DNA of 27,286 nt, taken from NCBI GenBank assembly GCA_900556935.1, contig USQL01000021.1, positions 1-27,286 of the forward strand. The letters run 5' to 3'. The translations under genes were made by a program, and so were the position numbers. A model generated the notes under the pieces. It did not search any database. It had not been told where the DNA came from and was given only the letters and a program-made list of their open reading frames with translations. This DNA is from an uncultured Eubacteriales bacterium. GTDB taxonomy: Bacteria; Bacillota; Clostridia; Oscillospirales; Oscillospiraceae. Positions within the stretch are counted from its first letter, which is position 1. Each line of letters starts with the position of its first letter. Shown one piece after another: positions 1 through 7,851 of the stretch.

Positions 1-1510
1 TTAGAATGTCCGTATTGCGGTACTGGATGGCCTCGGCAAGGTGGAAGCTCTCGATCCTCTCGCTGCCGTCGAGGTCGGCGATGGTGCGCGCGACGCGCAG
101 CAGCTTATCGTGGCTGCGGGCGGTGAGCCCGAGACGGTCGAACGCGCCCTTTAAGAGCTTCTCACCCGCGGCGTCGAGCCGACAGAATTCGCCGACCATC
201 GGCGCGGTCATGTAGGCGTTGCAGGTGATGGGCGTGCCGGCGAAGCGCTTTTTCTGAATGTCCCGCGCGGCGTTGACGCGCTCGCGCACGGCGGCGGAGG
301 ACTCCGCCTTTTCGCGGCGGCGCATGGCCTCAAACTCCACCGAGGGGACGCTGACCTGTAAGTCCATGCGGTCGAGCAGCGGGCCGGAAATTTTGGAGAC
401 GTATTTCTCCACGTCCTTCTGCGAGCAGCGGCAGCGCCCGGAGGGATGCCCGTACCAGCCGCAGCGGCAGGGATTCATGGCGCCCACGAGCATGAAGCGG
501 CTCGGCAGCGTGACGCTGCCCGCGGCGCGGGTGATGGTCACCTCGCCGTCCTCGAGCGGCGCGCGGAGGGATTCAAGCACATCGCGGTGGAACTCGGGAA
601 ACTCGTCCAAAAACAGCACGCCGTGGTGGGCGAGGGAAATCTCACCGGGAGAGAGCGCCCTGCCGCCGCCGGACATGGCTGCGGCGGAAAGCGTGTGATG
701 CGGAGAGCGGAACGGGCGCTGCGTGAGCATGGGGTGCTTGCTGTCGGTCAGTCCCGCGACCGACCAGATCTCGGTGGACTCCAACGCCTCCTCGTGCGTC
801 ATGTCGGGGAGAATGGAGGGCAGACGCCGCGCGAGCATGGACTTGCCCGCACCGGGCGAACCAATGAGAAGCACGTTGTGGGAGCCTGCGGCGGCGATCT
901 CCAGCGCGCGCTTGACGTTCTCCTGCCCCATGACGTCGGCGAAATCGGGAACGCTGTCCGCCTCGACCGTCGGCTCCCAGCGCTGCGCGGGGGCAAGCCG
1001 TTCCTCGCCGCGCAGATGGCGCAGAAGCTGCGGCGCGTTCTCCACGCCGTAGACGGTCAGACCGTCGGCCAGCGTCGCCTCGGCGGCGTTCGCCGCGGGG
1101 ACATAAAGAGTCTTCACGCCCGCACGCGCCGCAGCCATCGCCATCGGCAGCACACCGCTGATGGGGCGCAGCGCGCCGGTGAGCGACAGCTCGCCGATGA
1201 ACGCGGAGGCCGGGTCCGGCGCGTCGATCTCACCCTCGCCCGCGAGGATGCCGAGCAGCAGCGGAAGGTCGTAGACCGTGCCTTCTTTCTTCAGGTTCGC
1301 GGGCGCGAGGTTGACCGTGATGCGGCTGACGGGGAACTTCGCTCCGCAGTTTTTGATCGCCGCGCGGACGCGCTCGCGCGCCTCCTTCACCGCCGTGTCG
1401 CCGAGGCCGACCACGTCGAACGCGGGAAGCCCGCCCGAGAGGAAGCACTCCACCGTGACCTCATAACCGGAAATGCCCTGCAAACCGAGGGAACGCACCG
1501 TTGTGACCAT
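1..1510 (-). CDS. comM: ComM/YifB family Mg-chelatase-like AAA+ ATPase (3' end cut by the window)
   Basis: This is an AAA+ protein of the ComM/YifB family, which in naturally transformable bacteria acts as a helicase promoting branch migration of incoming DNA; its role in Clostridia is not settled. About 503 residues are visible, close to the usual length, so only a few C-terminal residues lie outside. The N-terminal part (about residues 1-170) is the Lon-protease-like ChlI domain, starting MVTTVRSLGLQGISGYEV. A Walker A motif GSPGAGKS follows near residue 220, then a Walker B-like VLFLDEFPEF, and a zinc-binding-like cluster MNPCRCGWYG...CRCS. The C-terminal Mg-chelatase domain ends in HLAEAIQYR. 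ATG at 1510 is chosen because AGGAAAGGA lies upstream with normal spacing. It is divergent from nifJ. Third positions are very GC-rich and leucine is often CTC, unlike the genes to the right. Confidence 0.93.
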   Translation of the reverse strand, partial: MVTTVRSLGLQGISGYEVTVECFLSGGLPAFDVVGLGDTAVKEARERVRAAIKNCGAKFPVSRITVNLAPANLKKEGTVYDLPLLLGILAGEGEIDAPDPASAFIGELSLTGALRPISGVLPMAMAAARAGVKTLYVPAANAAEATLADGLTVYGVENAPQLLRHLRGEERLAPAQRWEPTVEADSVPDFADVMGQENVKRALEIAAAGSHNVLLIGSPGAGKSMLARRLPSILPDMTHEEALESTEIWSVAGLTDSKHPMLTQRPFRSPHHTLSAAAMSGGGRALSPGEISLAHHGVLFLDEFPEFHRDVLESLRAPLEDGEVTITRAAGSVTLPSRFMLVGAMNPCRCGWYGHPSGRCRCSQKDVEKYVSKISGPLLDRMDLQVSVPSVEFEAMRRREKAESSAAVRERVNAARDIQKKRFAGTPITCNAYMTAPMVGEFCRLDAAGEKLLKGAFDRLGLTARSHDKLLRVARTIADLDGSERIESFHLAEAIQYRNTDIL

Positions 1511-1547
1511 ACGCTGCCGTCCTTTCCTTGCCTGTTTTCTTATTTTC

Positions 1548-1576
1548 AGTTTACCACAGTTTGCCGCATAAGGCAA
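1548..1576 (-). promoter_or_regulatory. Probable sigma-A promoter of comM
   Basis: On the minus strand, TTGCCT (1571-1576) and TAAACT (1548-1553) are separated by exactly 17 bases, with TGG just before the -10 as an extended element. The comM start codon is about 40 bases downstream. Inferred from consensus only. Confidence 0.55.
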
Positions 1577-1608
1577 GCGCGGCGCGGGGCGCGGAGGGGA
1601 AAGGAATG

Positions 1609-1703
1609 ATATCCTGCAAAACAGGAGTTAATATTAAATATTTTGAATATTTAATTGCAAAAATGTGGAGAGTCTTACCAAATGTAAATAATATCCTGCA
1701 AAA
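1609..1703. repeat. AT-rich divergent spacer with a repeated 13-mer
   Basis: The roughly 320-base comM-nifJ spacer contains ATATCCTGCAAAA twice in direct orientation, at 1609-1621 and 1691-1703. Between them is a very AT-rich stretch with the symmetrical AAATATT-TTG-AATATTT near 1635-1651. The repeats lie upstream of the nifJ promoter and could be regulator sites or chance; no known operator was recognised. Confidence 0.4.
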
Positions 1704-1730
1704 AAATGAATGTTTTTTGCGAAAGTGACG

Positions 1731-1759
1731 TTTACAGCGGGTGAAAATCGTGCTATGAT
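1731..1759 (+). promoter_or_regulatory. Sigma-A promoter of nifJ
   Basis: TTTACA (1731-1736) and TATGAT (1754-1759) are separated by 17 bases, with TGC immediately before the -10 as an extended element. The predicted transcript starts near 1766 and has a leader of about 70 bases before the ribosome binding site AGGAGG at 1820-1825 and the ATG at 1834. Such strong signals fit a highly expressed catabolic gene. Confidence 0.75.
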
Positions 1760-1763
1760 GATA

Positions 1764-1787
1764 GCGTCAGTTTTTGCGTAATGACGC
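1764..1787 (+). other. Inverted repeat at the 5' end of the nifJ leader
   Basis: GCGTCA (1764-1769) is mirrored by TGACGC (1782-1787) across a 12-base loop. It sits at the predicted transcription start, so it could be an operator or a 5' mRNA stem. No T-run follows, so it is not a terminator. Confidence 0.4.
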
Positions 1788-1833
1788 GAAAAACGCCGCT
1801 CCCCGGCGGCGAATATAACAGGAGGTTTCATTT

Positions 1834-4800
1834 ATGGCAAGAAAAATGAAGTCCATGGACGGTAATAACGCTGCCGCGCATGTATCCTATGCGTTCAGCG
1901 AAGTTGCCGCGATTTACCCCATCACCCCCTCGAGCCCCATGGCCGACTTTGTTGACCAGTGGAGCGCCAACGGATTGAAGAACATCTTCGGCACCCGCGT
2001 GAAGGTCGTCGAGATGCAGTCCGAGGCCGGCGCGGCCGGCGCGGTGCACGGCTCCCTCGGCACCGGCGCTCTGACGACCACCTACACGGCGTCTCAGGGC
2101 CTGCTGCTGATGATCCCCAATATGTACAAGATCGCTGCCGAGCAGCTCCCCTGCGTGTTCCATGTTTCCGCGCGTACCGTTTCCACCCACGCGCTGAACA
2201 TCTTCGGTGACCATTCCGACGTGATGGCCTGCCGCCAGACCGGCTTTGCCATGCTCTGCGAGGGCAACGTGCAGGAGGTCATGGACCTCAGCCCCGTCGC
2301 CCATCTCGCGGCGCTGACCGGCAAGGTCCCCTTCATCAACTTCTTCGACGGCTTCCGCACCAGCCACGAGATCCAGAAGATCGCGGTCTGGGATTATAAG
2401 GACCTCGCCGAGATGTGCGACATGGACGCCGTCAAGGCCTTCCGTGAGCACGCCCTCAATCCCGAGCATCCCCATATGCGCGGCTCCCACGAGAACGGCG
2501 ATACCTTCTTCCAGCATCGTGAAGCCTGCAACCAGTATTATGACGCGCTGCCCGAGGTCGTTGAGTCCTACATGGATAAGATCAACGCCAAGCTCGGCAC
2601 CGACTATAAGCTGTTCAACTACTACGGCGCGCCCGACGCCGACCGCGTCATCATCGCGATGGGCTCCATCTGCGACGTGGCCGAAGAAGTCATCGACTAC
2701 CTCAACGCCCACGGCGAAAAGGTCGGTCTCATCAAGGTCCGCCTGTACCGTCCGTTCAAGGCCGAGCGCCTGATCGAGGCCATTCCCGCGACCTGCAAGA
2801 AGATCGCCGTCCTCGACCGCACCAAGGAGCCCGGCGCACAGGGTGAGCCCCTGTACCTCGACGTCGTCACCGCGCTCGCCAACGCCGGCAAGACCGACAT
2901 TCAGGTCATCGGCGGCCGTTACGGTCTCGGCTCCAAGGATACCCCGCCCGCTTCCGTCTTCGCCGTTTACAGCGAGCTGAAGAAGGACGAGATGAAGCGT
3001 CAGTTCACCATCGGCATCGTCGATGACGTGACCGGCCTCTCCCTCCCCGAGGACAAGAACTGCCCGAACACCGCGGCGGAAGGCACCATCGAGTGCAAGT
3101 TCTGGGGTCTCGGCGGCGACGGTACCGTCGGCGCGAACAAGAACTCCATCAAGATCATCGGCGACCACACCGACAAGTACGTACAGGCTTACTTCCAGTA
3201 CGACTCCAAGAAGACCGGCGGTGTCACCGTTTCCCACCTGCGCTTTGGCGACAAGCCCATCAAGTCCCCCTACTACATCAACAAGGCTGACTTCGTGGCC
3301 TGCCACAACCCCTCCTACATCACCAAGGGCTTCAAGATTGTTCAGGATGTTAAGCCCGGCGGCGTGTTCCTGATCAACTGCCAGTGGAACCTGGAGGAGC
3401 TGGAGCATCATCTGGATGCCGCTTCCAAGCGCTACATTGCCAACAACAACATTCAGCTGTACACCATCGATGCCATTGACCTGGCCATCAAGGTCGGTAT
3501 GGGCAAGCGTACCAACACCATCCTGCAGTCCGCCTTCTTCTCCCTGGCCAAGGTTATGCCCGCCGAGGAGGCCATCAAGTACATGAAGGACGCTGCTGAG
3601 CACTCCTACGCCAAGAAGGGCATGGATGTTGTTGAGAAGAACTGGAACGCCATTGACGTAGGTGCCAACGCTTACAAGAAGATTGCTGTTCCCGCTTCCT
3701 GGGCTACCGCTGAGGACAACAAGGCCGAGGCCGCTCTGGAGGGCCGTCCCGACACCGTGAAGGTTGTCAAGAGCATTCTGAACCCCATCGGCAAGATGGA
3801 TGGCTACAGCCTGCCCGTCTCCGCTTTCGAGGATCTGCCCGACGGTCAGTTCCCCCTGGGTGCTTCCGCTTACGAGAAGCGCGGCGTTGCCGTTACCGTT
3901 CCTCACTGGGACGAGACCAAGTGCATCCAGTGCAACAACTGTGCCTATGTCTGCCCCCATGCTACCATCCGTCCCTTCGCGCTGACTGAGGAAGAGGTCA
4001 AGGCCGCTCCCGCCGGTGCCCGTCTGGTGGATGTCAAGGCCGGCAAGGGCAAGGGCGTATACAAGTACATGATGGCTGTTTCTCCTCTGGACTGCATGGG
4101 CTGCGGCGTGTGCGTCGGTGTCTGCCCCACTCAGGCTATCACCATGGTTCCCCAGGAGAAGGAGCTGCCTGAGCAGGAAGTCTGGAACTACATGGTCGAC
4201 CACGTATCCGAGAAGAAGGATATGCAGGACAACACCGTTAAGGGTTCTCAGTTCCACAAGCCTCTGCTGGAGTTCTCCGGCTCCTGCGCCGGCTGCGCCG
4301 AGACCAGCTACGCCCGTCTGGTAACCCAGCTGTTTGGCGACCGGATGTACATCTCCAACGCCACCGGCTGCTCCTCCATCTGGGGTGGTCCCGCTGCTAC
4401 CGCTCCTTACACTGTCAATGCCGAGGGCCACGGTCCCGCATGGGCAAACTCCCTGTTCGAAGACAACGCCGAGCATGGCCTGGGTATGTACACCGCTCAG
4501 TCCGTGATTCGTGAGTCCCTGGCCAACAAGGTGCGCACCGTCATGGAGAACACCGCTGACGAGGCCCGGAAGGCTGCCTGCCAGGCTTGGCTGGACACCT
4601 ACAACGATGGCAATGCCAACAAGGAAGCTACTAAGGCTCTGGTTGCCAACCTGGAAGCCCATGTCTGCTGCGACACCGTGAAGGACATCCTGTCCAAGAA
4701 GGAATACCTGTCCAAGAAGTCCGTGTGGATCTTCGGCGGCGACGGCTGGGCTTATGATATCGGCTTCGGCGGCGTTGACCACGTGCTGGCTTCCAACAAG

Positions 4801-5364
4801 GATGTCAACGTGTTCGTCTTCGATACCGAGGTTTACTCCAACACCGGCGGACAGGCCTCCAAGGCTTCCAACATCGGCCAGGTTGCTCAGTTCGCTGCCT
4901 CCGGTAAGGAAACCAAGAAGAAGTCCCTGGCTGAGATCGCTATGAGCTACGGCTATGTCTACGTTGCTCAGGTTGCCATGGGTGCCAACCAGGCTCAGAC
5001 CCTGAAGGCCATCACCGAGGCCGAGGCCTACAACGGTCCTTCTCTGGTCATCGGCTACGCTCCCTGCGAGATGCACTCCATCAAGGGTGGCATGACCAAC
5101 TGCCAGGCTGAGATGAAGAAGGCTGTTGAGTGCGGCTACTGGAACCTGTTCCGCTTCGATCCCTCCAAGGAGACCGGCAAGTTCACTCTGGACTCCAAGG
5201 CTCCGAAGGATGGCTATCAGGAGTTCCTGATGAACGAGGCCCGCTACAGCCGTCTGACCCGCGAGTTCCCCGAGCGTGCTAAGGAGCTGTTCCCCAAGAA
5301 CGAGGCTGCCGCGAAGGAGCGCTACGAGCATCTGCTGAAGCTGGTTGAGATGTACAAGGGCTAA
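1834..5364 (+). CDS. nifJ: Pyruvate:ferredoxin (flavodoxin) oxidoreductase, single-chain
   Basis: This cytosolic enzyme oxidises pyruvate with CoA to acetyl-CoA and CO2 and reduces ferredoxin; it is central to anaerobic fermentation. At 1176 residues it has the usual homodimeric length. The N-terminal domain begins with MKSMDGNNAAAHVSYAFSE and YPITPSSPMAD, as in the family. Ferredoxin-type clusters are CIQCNNCAYVC (697-707) and CMGCGVCVGVC (754-764). A third cluster is suggested by GSCAGC (816-821) and C846, and C-terminal cysteines occur near 1070. The thiamine diphosphate site shows GDGWAYDIG (969-977) and later YSNTGGQASKAS. A consensus promoter precedes it and a strong terminator follows, so it is probably monocistronic. 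Leucine codon choice changes abruptly around 3110-3240 (residues about 426-469): roughly 17 CTC among 30 leucines before, none among about 42 after. Confidence 0.98.
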   Translation: MARKMKSMDGNNAAAHVSYAFSEVAAIYPITPSSPMADFVDQWSANGLKNIFGTRVKVVEMQSEAGAAGAVHGSLGTGALTTTYTASQGLLLMIPNMYKIAAEQLPCVFHVSARTVSTHALNIFGDHSDVMACRQTGFAMLCEGNVQEVMDLSPVAHLAALTGKVPFINFFDGFRTSHEIQKIAVWDYKDLAEMCDMDAVKAFREHALNPEHPHMRGSHENGDTFFQHREACNQYYDALPEVVESYMDKINAKLGTDYKLFNYYGAPDADRVIIAMGSICDVAEEVIDYLNAHGEKVGLIKVRLYRPFKAERLIEAIPATCKKIAVLDRTKEPGAQGEPLYLDVVTALANAGKTDIQVIGGRYGLGSKDTPPASVFAVYSELKKDEMKRQFTIGIVDDVTGLSLPEDKNCPNTAAEGTIECKFWGLGGDGTVGANKNSIKIIGDHTDKYVQAYFQYDSKKTGGVTVSHLRFGDKPIKSPYYINKADFVACHNPSYITKGFKIVQDVKPGGVFLINCQWNLEELEHHLDAASKRYIANNNIQLYTIDAIDLAIKVGMGKRTNTILQSAFFSLAKVMPAEEAIKYMKDAAEHSYAKKGMDVVEKNWNAIDVGANAYKKIAVPASWATAEDNKAEAALEGRPDTVKVVKSILNPIGKMDGYSLPVSAFEDLPDGQFPLGASAYEKRGVAVTVPHWDETKCIQCNNCAYVCPHATIRPFALTEEEVKAAPAGARLVDVKAGKGKGVYKYMMAVSPLDCMGCGVCVGVCPTQAITMVPQEKELPEQEVWNYMVDHVSEKKDMQDNTVKGSQFHKPLLEFSGSCAGCAETSYARLVTQLFGDRMYISNATGCSSIWGGPAATAPYTVNAEGHGPAWANSLFEDNAEHGLGMYTAQSVIRESLANKVRTVMENTADEARKAACQAWLDTYNDGNANKEATKALVANLEAHVCCDTVKDILSKKEYLSKKSVWIFGGDGWAYDIGFGGVDHVLASNKDVNVFVFDTEVYSNTGGQASKASNIGQVAQFAASGKETKKKSLAEIAMSYGYVYVAQVAMGANQAQTLKAITEAEAYNGPSLVIGYAPCEMHSIKGGMTNCQAEMKKAVECGYWNLFRFDPSKETGKFTLDSKAPKDGYQEFLMNEARYSRLTREFPERAKELFPKNEAAAKERYEHLLKLVEMYKG

Positions 5365-5396
5365 TCCCCCTCCCCTATCTCATCCCATAACAATTG

Positions 5397-5426
5397 CCCG
5401 CCCCCGAGTTTGGGGGCGGGTTTTTT
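5397..5426 (+). terminator. Intrinsic terminator of nifJ
   Basis: A perfect nine-pair stem CCCGCCCCC/GGGGGCGGG with a six-base loop is followed by TTTTTT. It ends just before the ribosome binding site of the next small gene, so that gene may depend on read-through. Confidence 0.93.
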
Positions 5427-5439
5427 AGAAGGAGAAGCT

Positions 5440-5592
5440 ATGATCGGAACTGTCATTGATATTGACGGCGACTATGCCGTCGTCCGCTACGATGCCACCG
5501 GCACGGAATCCCATGTGGCCCTGGCCATTCTGGGAGATGCTCAGATTGGCGACAAGGTGAAGTTTGAAAACTTCTGCTATGAGCTGCTGTAA
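5440..5592 (+). CDS. Small conserved-looking 50-residue protein (possible small beta-barrel)
   Basis: The ATG at 5440 has AGAAGGAG six bases upstream; an earlier in-frame start overlaps the terminator hairpin and is unlikely. The product starts MIGTVIDIDGDYAVVRYDA and continues with alternating hydrophobic strands and an IGDKVKFEN turn. The rhythm resembles small OB-like or HypC-like barrels (VxxIDGxxAVV...GDxV), but the HypC N-terminal Met-Cys is absent, so this is only a fold-level suggestion. No function is assigned. It lies directly behind the nifJ terminator and is closed by its own hairpin, so it is either a read-through passenger of nifJ or has an unseen promoter. Confidence 0.7.
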   Translation: MIGTVIDIDGDYAVVRYDATGTESHVALAILGDAQIGDKVKFENFCYELL

Positions 5593-5605
5593 AGGCATAA
5601 AAAAG

Positions 5606-5646
5606 CGCCCCAAAGTGAGGCTGCGTTCCAGTCTTCCTTTGGGGTG
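5606..5646. terminator. Bidirectional terminator between the 50-residue gene and the pilus operon
   Basis: CGCCCCAAAG (5606-5615) pairs with CTTTGGGGTG (5637-5646), with one G-T pair. It is followed by TTCTTGTGATTTTC on the plus strand and by TTTTTTATGCC on the minus strand, so it can end transcripts from both converging units. Confidence 0.75.
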
Positions 5647-5659
5647 TTCTTGTGATTTT

Positions 5660-6304
5660 CTATTCCATCCGAAGCCGCAGCGCAACCCGGGCCTGGCCGC
5701 CGGGGGTGCAGGTGAAGAGGGTCATGTCCCAGCCGCTATCCGAGCGGAAACGGTCTGTCATGTCCTCCAGGCTGTCCGGGGACAGGGTTTCCATTTTGGA
5801 TAAGGTGTAATTCCAAACAACGCCATCCATATCCGTGAAGGAAACGGGCGTGCCAATCTCCAGATACGGCAGACGGCCGAAATGGCTGGCGTAGTTATGG
5901 GCGCAGATGACCAGGTCTCCGGTGAAGACGGAACCGCTGAAGCGTCCCGGGGCTGTCCGCAGGCCCTCGTAGCTCCATTGGGACAGCACCGGCAAATCCA
6001 GGGAAAGCGCCGGGACGGAGAGATAGCCGATATAGTCATTGCCATCGACAGTCTGCACAGTCATTTCCCTGGGCATTTGCGGCTCCTCCGGAGGCGCAAG
6101 GGGGTCTGTTTCCTCCTGCTCTGTTTTTGGCTCCGGAATGGCTGCACCGGTCGTCTGCGGTATTTTGTCTTCCAGCTGTACCAGAATCCGTTCCGCCTGC
6201 TCCCCTGCCTGGGTGTTGTCCCAGCGGTTATACAGCAGCAGCCCCGCGGCGGCGAAGATCAGCACCGTTCCCAGCGCCAAAAACAGCTTACTTAGAATCT
6301 TCAT
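5660..6304 (-). CDS. Sortase (last gene of the pilus operon)
   Basis: This is a membrane-anchored sortase transpeptidase that would cleave LPXTG-type signals and join them to a nucleophile. The 214-residue product has an N-terminal membrane segment (about 8-25), an acidic/proline-rich linker (about 55-80) and then the catalytic barrel. The triad is visible as His136 in ICAHNYASHFG, Cys199 in TLFTCT and Arg206 in QARVALR. ATG at 6304 is preferred over an upstream start because GGAGAAACGG precedes it. The gene overlaps the LPQTG gene by 17 bases, suggesting coupled translation. It lacks the C-terminal membrane segment of the operon's other sortase, so it may be the enzyme that anchors the finished fibre to the wall. 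The exact class is not certain. Confidence 0.9.
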   Translation of the reverse strand: MKILSKLFLALGTVLIFAAAGLLLYNRWDNTQAGEQAERILVQLEDKIPQTTGAAIPEPKTEQEETDPLAPPEEPQMPREMTVQTVDGNDYIGYLSVPALSLDLPVLSQWSYEGLRTAPGRFSGSVFTGDLVICAHNYASHFGRLPYLEIGTPVSFTDMDGVVWNYTLSKMETLSPDSLEDMTDRFRSDSGWDMTLFTCTPGGQARVALRLRME

Positions 6305-7037
6305 TCCGTTTCTCCTGCCGCTTCGAAAGAATCCAGCCAATCAGCAGAAAGACGAGGCCCATTCCCGCCAGAACCGGCACCGGCCAGCGAAGCTGCCCGG
6401 TCTGAGGAAGGCGGGATGCCGGTCGGCCGGTCGGCGTGGAAGTTGTCGATGCGGTGGGTGTTGTAGTGGGTGTTGTAGAAGGTTCCGTCGTTGGCGTAGT
6501 TGTCGGGGCCGGGGATGCCCGCCCGACCTTGGGGGCGGCATCGATGTCATAAATCCAGAGACCGTTTTCCGAAAGAGGCACCGTCACCAGGAAGGGGGCC
6601 AATGCGTGATACCGGTCTGCCGGGACGCTCTGAGAAACAAGATACAGCCCCAGCTCCAACTGGGAAAACAGCACCTTTCCTGCCCCGTTCGGCTCTGCCG
6701 AAACGTACTTGGCGTTTGCGGGTCTCTTTTGGGTCAGCTCCTTTGCCAGTTCCGCGGCACCGGTCCCGTCGGATAGAAAGGTATCCAGGGACACGCCGCT
6801 GCTTTCAAAGCCGTTGACCGGGACGTAGCCAGCATTCGTCAGCTTGGCAACCTGAAAGCACTGCAGCTCCCCGCCGGGAACCGGGGTTCTCTCCGTGTCC
6901 AGAACGCGGACGAGGATAGAACCGGTTCTCGTCAAATCCGGGTAAGCCTGGGCCGCCGCGCCGCACAGAAACGCGCCGCACAGCAGGACGGCACACAGAA
7001 GCAGGGTCCCATTTTTGATTCTTTTACGCATTTCCAT
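6288..7037 (-). CDS. LPQTG-anchored minor pilin or surface protein
   Basis: A 249-residue secreted protein. It has a signal peptide (basic MRKRIK then a hydrophobic run ending near AQA at about 30) and a body with beta-strand character typical of Cna-B/SpaA-like pilin domains (SILVRVLDTERTPVPGGEL, GLYLVSQ). A Thr/Pro/Ser-rich spacer (about 177-206) follows, then LPQTG (210-214), a hydrophobic helix and a basic tail. The short single-domain body and long spacer suggest a wall-proximal basal pilin, but this is inferred. Two starts are possible, 7037 or 7031; each has a four-base Shine-Dalgarno match at acceptable distance. It overlaps the upstream sortase gene by 14 or 8 bases. Confidence 0.85.
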   Translation of the reverse strand: MEMRKRIKNGTLLLCAVLLCGAFLCGAAAQAYPDLTRTGSILVRVLDTERTPVPGGELQCFQVAKLTNAGYVPVNGFESSGVSLDTFLSDGTGAAELAKELTQKRPANAKYVSAEPNGAGKVLFSQLELGLYLVSQSVPADRYHALAPFLVTVPLSENGLWIYDIDAAPKVGRASPAPTTTPTTEPSTTPTTTPTASTTSTPTGRPASRLPQTGQLRWPVPVLAGMGLVFLLIGWILSKRQEKRNEDSK

Positions 7038-7836
7038 GCCTCTTTCCTTTGGGAATCAGTAAGAAAATCAGTAGAATTGGGAGAAACAGCACCGCGGCTA
7101 CCACAATGGGTTTCACCTGTGCCGCCTCCGAGGAAACCACAATCTGACGGGCATCGTCAGCAATCCGGCGGCCACGGACCAGCAGCCTGTGGGAGTTGAT
7201 GCCATAGGGCGTGCAGGTCATCAGGGTCACAAAGTCCTCCTCGGGGTCGATGGCAAGGAGGTCCGTCTGGGTGGGCAGCACAATGGAAATCTGGTCCACA
7301 CGATAGCGCATAACCTGGTCGAGGACGGTAATCTCGAAAGTGTCCCCTGCCTCCAGCTGGTCCAAGTCCGTAAACAGCTTTGCGCTGGGAAGTCCCCTGT
7401 GGGCGGAAAGCACCGCGTGGGTCCCCAAGCCGCAAATCGGCAGGCTAGTCCCTTCCAAATGACCGGCTCCCGCTTGGAGCACAGAGGCATCCGTGCCATG
7501 ATATATCGGCAGCGTTACCCGAATTTTGGGAATCGAAATATAGCCCATAACGCCTGTACCGCTGATATTTAAGAGATTCGCATACTCCGGGAATTCCTCT
7601 GGATGAAGCAGCGCCTTGCTGTCTGCCCGAACGGCGGCGTTGTATGTCTCCGCGTCTGCCAGCCATGCCTCTTTTTCCGGGTCATTTTGTAGCTCCCGCA
7701 CTTTTTGGTCGTATCGGTCCACCACCCGGCTCTGATTGGCCCTGTTTACCGCATCGCTGACGGTTGGATACAGCAGTATTCCAACCCCCAGCAGAAACAC
7801 CAAAACCAGCAGAAGGGTTGTACCATGTTTCTTCAT
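7024..7836 (-). CDS. Class C (pilus-polymerising) sortase
   Basis: This enzyme would join pilin subunits through a lysine of the next pilin and the cleaved sorting signal. The 270-residue product has an N-terminal membrane segment (8-22), a coiled region, the catalytic barrel and a second C-terminal membrane segment (about 242-262) followed by a basic tail, the two-anchor topology typical of class C. Catalytic residues are His146 in LSAHRGLPSAKLF, Cys208 in TLMTCTPYGINSHR and Arg217. I do not see the usual DP-aromatic lid motif before the barrel; EFPEY at about 81-85 may replace it. The gene lies 15 bases after the pilin gene, with GGAGA before the ATG. Confidence 0.93.
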   Translation of the reverse strand: MKKHGTTLLLVLVFLLGVGILLYPTVSDAVNRANQSRVVDRYDQKVRELQNDPEKEAWLADAETYNAAVRADSKALLHPEEFPEYANLLNISGTGVMGYISIPKIRVTLPIYHGTDASVLQAGAGHLEGTSLPICGLGTHAVLSAHRGLPSAKLFTDLDQLEAGDTFEITVLDQVMRYRVDQISIVLPTQTDLLAIDPEEDFVTLMTCTPYGINSHRLLVRGRRIADDARQIVVSSEAAQVKPIVVAAVLFLPILLIFLLIPKGKRHGNA

Positions 7837-7851
7837 CGTCTCTCCAGGGAT

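Noticed and set aside
446..1609. Long plus-strand frame opposite comM
   Set aside because: Arg/Gly/His-rich shadow of the GC-rich comM gene, which has clear domain motifs on the minus strand.
1828..5331. A 1167-codon open frame antisense to the whole of nifJ
   Set aside because: It is composed of low-complexity Leu/Gly/Val/Asp runs and matches no family; it arises because the C/G-ending codons of nifJ rarely give stops on the opposite strand.
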